38,944 bases of DNA from Priapulus caudatus. Taxonomy: Eukaryota > Priapulida > Priapulimorpha > Priapulimorphida > Priapulidae. The stretch lies in assembly GCF_000485595.1 (NCBI RefSeq), contig NW_014577272.1, positions 184,200 to 223,143 of the forward strand. The letters run 5' to 3'. Position 1 is the stretch's first letter. Every line of letters starts with the position of its first letter. The notes under the pieces are model-generated. The model had not been told where the DNA came from, did no database searches, and was given only the letters and a program-made list of their open reading frames with translations. Both the position numbers and the translations under genes were made by a program. Positions 11,901-19,000 of the stretch are shown here, piece by piece.

Positions 11901-14595
11901 ACGGTTTGAGCTCCAGTTGGTTGAGTTACGCGTAGTAAATTGTAGGTATTCTAAGGCTAATAAATGACGAATTTCCCTTGTTTATTGAAGTCACACTCCT
12001 TCCCTATTATCTACTTTTGATATTATATACATATTNNNNNNNNNNNNNNNNNNNNNNNNNNNNNNNNNNNNNNNNNNNNNNNNNNNNNNNNNNNNNNNNN
12101 NNNNNNNNNNNNNNNNNNNNNNNNNNNNNNNNNNNNNNNNNNNNNNNNNNNNNNNNNNNNNNNNNNNNNNNNNNNNNNNNNNNNNNNNNNNNNNNNNNNN
12201 NNNNNNNNNNNNNNNNNNNNNNNNNNNNNNNNNNNNNNNNNNNNNNNNNNNNNNNNNNNNNNNNNNNNNNNNNNNNNNNNNNNNNNNNNNNNNNNNNNNN
12301 NNNNNNNNNNNNNNNNNNNNNNNNNNNNNNNNNNNNNNNNNNNNNNNNNNNNNNNNNNNNNNNNNNNNNNNNNNNNNNNNNNNNNNNNNNNNNNNNNNNN
12401 NNNNNNNNNNNNNNNNNNNNNNNNNNNNNNNNNNNNNNNNNNNNNNNNNNNNNNNNNNNNNNNNNNNNNNNNNNNNNNNNNNNNNNNNNNNNNNNNNNNN
12501 NNNNNNNNNNNNNNNNNNNNNNNNNNNNNNNNNNNNNNNNNNNNNNNNNNNNNNNNNNNNNNNNNNNNNNNNNNNNNNNNNNNNNNNNNNNNNNNNNNNN
12601 NNNNNNNNNNNNNNNNNNNNNNNNNNNNNNNNNNNNNNNNNNNNNNNNNNNNNNNNNNNNNNNNNNNNNNNNNNNNNNNNNNNNNNNNNNNNNNNNNNNN
12701 NNNNNNNNNNNNNNNNNNNNNNNNNNNNNNNNNNNNNNNNNNNNNNNNNNNNNNNNNNNNNNNNNNNNNNNNNNNNNNNNNNNNNNNNNNNNNNNNNNNN
12801 NNNNNNNNNNNNNNNNNNNNNNNNNNNNNNNNNNNNNNNNNNNNNNCTATGCCCTCCCCCGACCCTCCATCTGCGATAGTGGGCGTGTCCTAACAATGAT
12901 GTGTACGCAACTGCGTGTCTGCATATCTGCGCCTAACAAATGTGGTACTACGCACGACTGAAATTTTACGTTTATAATCGTAGCAACAGACCTCAGATGA
13001 GCCCAGACGCTCTGCGGCTCTTGTTATTATATATAACAGCACTATATGTTCGTAAATGTGATGGTCCGTGAATGACCAAACTTTAATGAAACTGCACTTT
13101 TGAAAGAATCCCCGTCATTCAGAAACCCACACAGACTGCAACAACCTGGGTAAATTGTGCATCTTAAATTCTTACCTGATCATTTATATTCTAAATTGTT
13201 TTAAACCCATTTGTGAGTTTTGGTCACAATGATATGCAGTGGCTTCCCAGCGGCCACATGCGGAGTTAAACAATTTTGTTTGTAATTAAGTTTTTGGTGA
13301 AGTTACTGAATAAGATTTATTTCTTTTTTTTATGTTGGTAAAATATACAGCTCAATTGTGAAAATAAGGTAAATATCTGCTTTCAAATACATAAATCCCT
13401 GGTGCCCATTGTTGGAAACAAAATGGTCTTATTAACATTAGTCTTAACAGTTAACACTAACTTTGACTCGTAGACCGTTGACAAAAAGATTGTAAAGTTA
13501 CTAGAATAAAAAATCCTAGCAAATTTCTTTTTAGAATGACAAGATCCTAGACCCTCTCGTAACTTTGAAACCAAGATGAAAATAATGCAATAATGTAAAT
13601 AAGAATTGCAATTCTAGGAATATTATATTTTATGTTGATTAGTAAAACCTGTATTTTTCATGAGAAACACGTCACAAACACTACTTATGTACCAATCGTG
13701 TACCAAAAACAAACATTTATGTGGCGATGGTTCTCTTGTTATGGATATTTTGATGAGTCATGATGCTCTCTTTTTGTGTTGATATCAATGCTGCAAATGA
13801 TCAATTTCCTGTTGTCTTTAAGTTTTCTCGTAGCTGCGATGCGTATGCATTCTCTGTCATTGCTATTCTCATAACATTAACATTAGTCATAAGTGCAAAT
13901 ATCGGCATTAACGTTAACCTTAACTTTATGATCTTTCTGACAACATGCCCTGTGTGTATACCATAATGCAGAGGATATCTATAGGGCATGACATTGGGAT
14001 TTCAAATAGATTTCTTTGAACCTGTTTAATATTGTAGACTCATATATTGTAGATTGCATAATTTAAATACAAATTTCTAAGCAGTGTATCTACTCTAAAA
14101 TTCATATTGCAATTTAGCCTACTCACAGTATTTGTAAAATGCTACTTTGCATATTTAATATATAGTTATTTATATTACTATGATTTATGAAAAGTTATCA
14201 TTTGTTTTAGATAAAGGTACTTTTCTTTGCGAAAAGTCGAGAACTTGTGGGGAAGAAAGAGAGCACAGTTCTCCTCTCAGGGCAAATCCCAACGAGGCAA
14301 CTTAAGGCAGAGCTGTTGAAAGAATTTCCAAGGTATGGGTTTATGTCTCCTGACGTAGATAAATAGTCAACGTTGTGTCAATGCACGTTTCAGATGTATG
14401 CTTCTAATTAAAGCTATGCCACAGTCAGTGTGTATGCTTATTGTGACGAGCATATTTGATGACAGTTTACAGGTAATTGAAGCCAACCTGGTGCTGGCGG
14501 TGAACCAGGTATATGTGGATCTTAACAGCGACGAGGTCTTGAGCCTTTCACAGACAGATGAGATAGCTGTCATCCCACCCATTAGTGGAGGCTAA
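8899..14595 (+). CDS. MOCS2: MOCS2A, molybdopterin synthase small (sulfur-carrier) subunit; exons 8899-8916, 14211-14332, 14466-14595
   Basis: Small MoaD-like, ubiquitin-fold subunit of cytosolic molybdopterin synthase. MOCS3 activates its C-terminal glycine as a thiocarboxylate, which donates sulfur to precursor Z in the MOCS2B active site. Joined exons give 89 residues, against 88 in human as I recall. Seen directly: a beta-strand start KVLFFAKS near residues 8-15, then RELVG, a central LVLAVNQVYVDL, and the C-terminus DEIAVIPPISGG with the obligatory Gly-Gly directly before TAA at 14593-14595. The exon joint at residue 47 (AG+T, Ser) keeps the spacing from the Pro to the LVLAVNQ strand equal to that in human MOCS2A. 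Exon 1 (six codons) is inferred; the two downstream exons are secure. The same transcript probably continues into MOCS2B. Intron 1 is 5.3 kb and full of inverted-repeat elements plus a gap. Confidence 0.93.
9279..10103. mobile_element. Large fold-back element with duplicated right end
   Basis: Outer termini TCTGTGTATCA / TGATGCACAGA are imperfect inverted repeats. The left arm runs to 9614 and the right arm starts at 9665, with a 50-bp loop. The right arm's terminal part is present twice in tandem (9852-9971 and 9972-10086, 120-bp offset). The arms carry the same GGGACAGAATTATTCGG and GCATGCATTTTGCATGC blocks in opposite orientation. Open frames inside are mirror images caused by the inverted repeat, and I recognise no transposase. 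Confidence 0.85.
9852..10086. repeat. Tandem duplication (about 120-bp unit, x2) at fold-back end
   Basis: The two units both begin CAGCGCATGCATTTTGCAT and end at TTCGGTCTA, and differ at very few positions. The near-identity suggests a recent duplication. Confidence 0.9.
10410..10417 (+). promoter_or_regulatory. TATA box (TATATAAG)
   Basis: A consensus TATA box sits in an otherwise GC-rich stretch. An initiator-like TTCAGTT lies about 40 bp downstream, and the hammerhead-like fold and the ATG at 10557 follow. Confidence 0.5.
10464..10519 (+). ncRNA. Hammerhead-ribozyme-like motif (degenerate, type I layout)
   Basis: In order: stem I 5' strand GTTAG-AA-GAAC, core CTGACGA, one extra A, stem II GACT with loop ACCACA and AGTC, core GAAA, a minimal stem III A-C / G-T around TA, the cleavage triplet GTC ending at 10506, then stem I 3' strand GTTC-ATTG-CTAAC. 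The CUGANGA and GAAA cores and the pairing of both stem I strands fit the family. The unpaired A at the base of stem II and the two-nucleotide stem III loop do not, so activity is doubtful. Confidence 0.35.
10557..10634 (+). pseudogene. Short ORF start of the TATA element, split by transposon insertion
   Basis: An ATG in AAAATGG context opens 26 codons (MASSNQQIKS... to AVQA) up to the insertion point. Beyond the right target-site copy the same frame continues with a serine run and ends at TAA near 11211. No family is recognised and the predicted product is under 45 residues without the insertion. It may be a gag-like N-terminus or non-coding. Confidence 0.25.
10635..11163. mobile_element. 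Mutator-like non-autonomous transposon, 529 bp, with telomeric block
   Basis: The 81-bp terminal inverted repeats (10635-10715 and 11083-11163) differ at two positions by my count. They start GCGAATTTGCGATTCCC and are flanked by a perfect 9-bp direct repeat GTCCAGGCC (10626-10634 and 11164-11172). Long terminal repeats plus a 9-bp target duplication are typical of Mutator-like elements. There is no transposase. The AT-rich interior carries four CCCTAA units at 10965-10988. It is inserted in the short ORF of the TATA element, and so is younger than it. Confidence 0.85.
10965..10988. repeat. Internal telomeric repeat (CCCTAA)4
   Basis: Four perfect copies of the metazoan telomere unit lie inside the transposon, between its terminal repeats. 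They are interstitial, not a chromosome end. Confidence 0.9.
11289..12015. mobile_element. Inverted duplication with mirror ORFs
   Basis: Arms 11289-11599 and 11699-12015 are inverted copies; the right arm has an extra ACTAGT. The loop is 99 bp (11600-11698). Each arm keeps an open frame reading outward (left arm on -, to 11337; right arm on +, to 11967). Each encodes a related 85-residue stretch containing FKLGGQYIRIDGNRMDN and ending RYSKA-N/S-K before the stop. No known family is recognised. No target duplication was found. The right end abuts the assembly gap, as is common with palindromes. Confidence 0.8.
11668..11967 (+). CDS. Unrecognised open frame in inverted duplication, right arm
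   Basis: The open frame runs from an ATG at 11668 to TGA at 11965-11967. The conserved part (from about 11740) is shared with the left-arm minus-strand frame that ends at 11337, with roughly seven substitutions in 85 residues. An AATAAA overlaps the stop region. The composition looks protein-like, but the mirror frame follows automatically from the inverted repeat, so coding status is unproven. Confidence 0.2.
   Translation, partial: SSSSAAQRQRANLPVRNTASPRESLVLVAAFCFKLGGQYIRIDGNRMDNRVIRFSLYVRIAGVYEETISHDARRMYGVRFELQLVELRVVNCRYSKANK
12036..12846. other. Assembly gap (811 Ns)
   Basis: Unknown bases inside MOCS2 intron 1. The flanks are the end of one inverted duplication and a fragment related to the 10635 transposon, so the gap probably holds repeat sequence. 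Confidence 1.
12871..12896. mobile_element. Fragment related to the 529-bp transposon
   Basis: GCGATAGTGGGCGTGTCCTAA matches, less two bases, the sub-terminal block at 11071-11093 of the transposon (GCGATAGTGGGCGCGTGTCC). The similarity then stops. It sits 25 bases from the gap. Confidence 0.5.
12897..14210. other. MOCS2 intron 1, distal part
   Basis: AT-rich sequence without recognisable elements. Open frames here are short and lack homology that I can see. Confidence 0.6.
14211..14332 (+). CDS. MOCS2: MOCS2A exon 2
   Basis: The acceptor is TTTGTTTTAG ending at 14210 and the donor is AG|GTATGG at 14333. It encodes residues 7-46 plus two bases of codon 47, starting IKVLFFAKSRELVGKK and ending LLKEFP. 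This is the N-terminal half of the MoaD fold. The next intron is short (133 bp). Confidence 0.93.
14466..14595 (+). CDS. MOCS2: MOCS2A exon 3, coding part with Gly-Gly terminus and stop
   Basis: The acceptor is GATGACAG ending at 14465. The later AG at 14472 would put the reading out of frame (AGG then TAA), so the earlier AG is required. The exon encodes the rest of codon 47 and ends DEIAVIPPISGG-stop. The exon runs on past the stop for 17 nt to a donor at 14613 (CAG|GTAAAA), so the stop codon is not in the terminal exon of the transcript. Confidence 0.93.
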
Positions 14596-14612
14596 CCATT
14601 ATAAAACTGCAG
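14596..14612 (+). other. Intercistronic spacer of MOCS2 mRNA, exon part
   Basis: These are the 17 nt between the MOCS2A stop and the exon donor. With the two bases at 15936-15937 they give a 19-nt spacer before the MOCS2B ATG in the spliced RNA. No ATG occurs in the spacer. Confidence 0.75.
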
Positions 14613-14720
14613 GTAAAAATTTGTTCAGTGTTAGTCGGCCCCCCGGAACTCTAAGGCTTGTTGCGTGTAGCACTAGCAGTAATGACCTGCTGCTCTAGAT
14701 TGCAGTCTAGACGGTCACGC

Positions 14721-15167
14721 TAGTGTAGGTACATCACACAGTATCCTGATTTAGTTAGTGTAGGTAGTAGGTACACCACGCGGTATCCTGATTTAGTTAG
14801 TGTAGGTAGTAGGTACATCATGCAGTATCCTGATTTAGTTAGTGTAGGTAGTAGGTACACCACGCGGTATCCTGATTTAGTTAGTGTAGGTAGTAGGTAC
14901 ATCATGCAGTATCCTGATTTAGTTAGTGTAGGTAGTAGGTACACCACGTGGTATCTTGATTTCGTTAGTGTAGGTAGTAGGTACATCACACAGTATCCTG
15001 ATTTAGTTAGTGTAGGTAGTAGGTACATCATGCAGTATCCTGATTTAGTTAGTGTAGGTAGTAGGTACATCATGCAGTATCCTGATTTAGTTAGTGTAGG
15101 TACATCATGCGGTATCCTGATTTAGTTAGTGTAGGTAGTAGGTACATCATGCAGTATCCTGATTTAG
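14721..15167. repeat. 42-bp minisatellite, about 10.5 copies
   Basis: The unit contains TAGTGTAGGTAGTAGGTACA and TCCTGATTTAGT. Variants alternate (CATCATGCAG and CACCACGCGG types), and one unit near 15098 is shortened. Because 42 is a multiple of three, the array is open on both strands and mimics a repetitive protein. It lies in the intron between the MOCS2A and MOCS2B coding exons. Confidence 0.95.
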
Positions 15168-15540
15168 CCTGAGAGTCTTCTTCGTGTCAGCGACGGCTCT
15201 TTAAGGATACTCTCCACCTTTTGCACGGGTATTGCTCTAATGAAGATTAAACGTTTATTGGCGAATGAATCGAATCAATCACTTGTTTTATTTATAGAGG
15301 AGATATATCTCTATGCTCAAGCGAAAAAATTTCATGAAATTTCCAGCACCTAATTATGTTATCACACAAATTTTGAATTTTTATGTAAAAATGGTATTTT
15401 GGATATTTCTCAACTACCAGAAAGAGTGAGGATACAAAAATGTTGCCACATGTTAAGCACAATATGGACCAAAATAGTGCGTCAGGATTTTTCTTTAAGT
15501 TTCATATTTACCGAGAAAAATTGAAAAAAACTGCTAAAAA

Positions 15541-15870
15541 ATCAACTAAATGTACTATCGAAATTATCGATCTCCCTTCGGGAAATCTTCTCAGGATGTG
15601 ACGTCGCCATAGGTGGCAGCAGATGACATCATGAAGTATATATGTATATATATATACATCAAGATATACATGTATATGTATAAATGTGACTCTCACATAT
15701 ATATGACAATTTACTGAAGCCGAGGCCGCCCACCTGGGGCAGGCCCCCTCGAGTGTAACCCATCACGAACTTCATGATGTCACCTGCTGCCACCTATGAT
15801 GACATCACATCCTGATGAAGATTTCCCGAAGGGAGAATTTTTCGAAAATTTCGATAGTAGCACTAAGTTA
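15541..15870. mobile_element. Fold-back (MITE-like) element in the A-B intron
   Basis: Arms 15553-15637 and 15769-15859 are imperfect inverted repeats sharing CTATCGAAATT, CTCCCTTCGGGAAATCTTC and GGTGGCAGCAG blocks; similarity extends outward about 10 bp. The centre holds AT-repeat and GC-rich sequence. There is no target duplication or coding capacity. Confidence 0.7.
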
Positions 15871-15935
15871 ATTTCTTGGATTTAACACAAGATAATTATG
15901 AATTCATGACTTCTACATGTTTGTTACGTTGGCAG

Positions 15936-16037
15936 CGATGACCGACCACATATACCTGACGTCGGAGAAGCTCAGCGTGGACGAGATCACGCAGCTAGTC
16001 TCGGCTCCCGACTGCGGGGCCGTCTCGCTGTTTGTGG
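15936..16037 (+). CDS. MOCS2: MOCS2B exon 1 with start codon
   Basis: The acceptor GTTGGCAG ends at 15935, only two bases (CG) before the ATG at 15938. It encodes 33 residues ([14 protein letters not shown]... to SLFV) plus one base of Gly34. The donor is G|GTAAGG at 16038. The two-base leader means this exon must receive upstream sequence, either by cis-splicing from the MOCS2A exon or by another route. Confidence 0.93.
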
Positions 16038-19000
16038 GTAAGGCTTCATACCCACTGTAAATTTGCGTAACTAATCAGTAGTTTGGTCGAATCTCAAGCG
16101 GGAAAAACAAAACCTGCGCGTTTTCAGAATGCCATTTATTATCCGCCCAAAGACCCTGCAGCATTGTGGGATACCTAACTGGGTACCACTAATATGTGAC
16201 GGAATGAACTGCGTTATATCAACACCGTCGACGCGCTCCACGGAGCTGTTACATCGTGATCAATACAGAACATGGTGCGGCAGAACGTTCGGCTATCGTA
16301 CGTCGGATTATCTGTATTATCTGTGCTTGTTCTTCGATGTGCAGTCACTTAGGTATGTATTTAAACACAGTTGTTTGTGAGTGATTCTTGTTCTTCCTGA
16401 CGTGGAATATGTATGTTAACTGTTAGACTTTTAAGTGTTTTTTAAGTGGCAAAAAAGACTTCTGACAGGGTTGAGTGCAGTACATATAAATTTGTGTCAC
16501 TATTAGGGATTAACGTAAACTGGGCACTTACGAAGATTTTTATTTGAAACGAGATTGCCATTGATTTACTTATCTAATTACTCATGTCCTCAGCAAAATC
16601 AAAACGTCGTCCATGTATCCTGAAACAGCTTCTCGTGTCAAGTGTGGTTTCTGTTTGTTATTTAATTCACTGTGGATACATACTGATATAATCAAACGTG
16701 CATGAATTTCTAAACGATTTCGTTAATTTAATGTTGTCCAACTCAGCCTCTTCATTAGCAAACGGCAGCTGTAATTAAAGAACTACGGAACAATTCCTAC
16801 GCCCGCGTATAGTTAAAAACACCAGTGTCATTTTACTTCAAATAGCTGTTAGACAAAAGGGAGGCCAAAATGCTTGGGGCTTTACATCCATTAAGCCATT
16901 AACAGGAGGTTAGTATCAAAGAACTTTTCATCGACAGCCAACCGTCGTTTTGTGTAATAGTCAGATGGCGTCCATTATCCGCTCCCCTTTGAGATGCCGC
17001 ACACCATTTGTTCTCTTTGCCGAGTTTGGGAATGGGAGAGCATGCTGCACTGCACTGTTCTCCACACAAAGCACACTGACGTGTGGTGATTGTGTTCCAT
17101 TCAACAGGGTTTTCTTGCGATGTAGGCTCGACGCGAGACAGCTTTGAGGGCCGAGTCGTCAAACAGCTGGAATACGAGGCGTACACGCCGATGGCGGAGG
17201 CGGAAATGCGCAACATATGCGCGATGCTGCGGGAGAAATGGAGAATCAAACACATCGCCGTGTTCCACAGACTCGGGTTAGTTGTTGGCGAGTGCACGAT
17301 TGCTTTACATTGAGCTGACGTGTGTTTGTCAGAAGCTGAATGTTGGTAAGAGGACGTGCTGGGTGTAGGGTATATTATGAGAAGTTGTTCCTTCAACCGT
17401 CAAAATTTTTATTAAAATTGTGAAAGTAGTATTAGTAGAGTACTAGTTACCCAGATAAGCACATAAACATGGCCATATTGTGAATTTTTAGGTAGAACTA
17501 GCCAGGTACCCGACGCTGCTCGGGGGAAAAAACGTGTAGAAACAACTTTTGGAGCAAATTCAGACACATATATTTACTTGATTCTAATGATAGATTCGTG
17601 ACAGAGAAACAAACAATAAACAATATTGAGACAATTGTGGTAATAACAACATTATTGCATTTCTGTTGTGTCACTGATGCATACTATATATATGTTATTT
17701 GCTACAAAAATGTCAAAAACACTGATATTTGTTTGTTTTTATTCATAAAATAGCTGTTTCGGCAATACAGAATATTTATTGGCAATTGTAAATTTCATGT
17801 AAATTTACTCATAAAATTATTGCATCTCTGCATTGATCTCTGCCAAGAATACAATGAGTTTTAAGTTTGCTTGTGTGTATGGTTTTTTGCAATAGAGTGG
17901 TGCCAGTAATGGAAGCCAGTGTCATTATCGCCGTGTCGTCAGAACACAGGACTGACTCCTTAGAAGCTGTCAGCTTTGCTATCAATGCGCTCAAGTCATC
18001 TGTGCCTATCTGGAAAAAGGTTAGTGAATTCTTTTTGCTCTTGGTGTGAGACTTCCTACTCTGCACTGGCAATCTTTACTAGTCAATTTGCAACCTCCCT
18101 CAGCAGGCAGTGCTGTTAAACTTGTTCCTTGATTGCCTCTTTTCTCCAAAAAATGACCAGGAGCATAAACTGGTATGGGATGTTTTAGTATACAATAACT
18201 CTACATTTTCAGTTTTAGATTTTATATAGCTTTAAATAGCTATATAACACTATAGCCGATTAAAAGGTATACAGTAATAATAAAATACCAATGGTAATTA
18301 TATTAGGCTACTGTTAAGATATTGGAAACTATTGGAAACTATTTTGAAAATTTGAAAAAATTGGAAACTATTTATTAATTTAACAGTTTATTTTGGCTTA
18401 TACGTTACTTGTAGTAACAATACACCCAGGCTGTGTCTCATGTGTGCTCTATGGATAGACGGAGTTTTAGGACTAGGTGCGCAAGCACATCTACTGCTCA
18501 TTAAATCTAAGTGATGAGTCATTTTCATGAAGCTTTATAATAATAGTCATTTCTATATTAGGTGGAATCTAATTAATAGGATATCATATGGGCGATGTAA
18601 AAACGCAAAATGACATTTCTTGCAACACCTAGGTATTTTCACAGAAATTTTTTGAGTAAAATATTTCGTGTTGAAGGGCATTATTTGAATATATAGTGTT
18701 TGGAAACCGATTACTGTAACTGCATCATTTTTTGCTAAACAGACAGAATTCTCAAATGTGAGAAAAAGTTAATTGCACGTAGTTATTGAACTCTGTCAGA
18801 TGTTGAACAGGTGTGGTTTTATATACAAACGGATTATATAAAAATTCCGTGTGTTGCTTTATAAATAGGTACTGTTGTAGTTCATTTACTCTTGGTGCTG
18901 CATGAGATATACTTGATCTTTATTTAGGTTATGGTTTATTAAATTAATGCTGTATGCATAAAATCTGATGTTTTTAATATCATTGTCATGGCAACTGGTT

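Noticed and set aside
11978-12961. Long open frame of 327 codons
   Set aside because: It exists only because the gap Ns contain no stop codons; real sequence contributes a few dozen residues with no family.
14473-14480. Acceptor AG at 14471-14472 for MOCS2A exon 3
   Set aside because: Joining there to the 14332 donor gives an immediate stop; the AG at 14464-14465 preserves the frame and the family spacing.
14721-15167. CRISPR-like regular repeats
   Set aside because: The units are contiguous without unique spacers, and the locus lies in a spliced animal gene. It is a minisatellite. The same applies to the 14-bp (24624) and 53-bp (35766) arrays.
15800-15850. Second hammerhead-like motif (CTGATGA ... 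GAAA)
   Set aside because: The CTGATGA and GAAA words occur with a CCC/GGG hairpin between them, but no stem I or cleavage triplet can be paired around them. It is part of the fold-back arm.
16129-16380. 83-codon frame as a gene or alternative exon
   Set aside because: It lies wholly in a MOCS2B intron, shows no known domain, and its ends do not fit phase-compatible splice sites.
17107-17126. Alternative acceptor CAG at 17107 for MOCS2B exon 2
   Set aside because: It stays in frame but would insert six residues (GFSCDV-like) between the FVG and STRD motifs, which are contiguous in the family.
17500-17530. Palindrome around CCCGACGCTGCTCGGG as a regulatory site
   Set aside because: It resembles a dispersed-repeat tail motif seen in many invertebrates. 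One short intronic copy gives no functional support.
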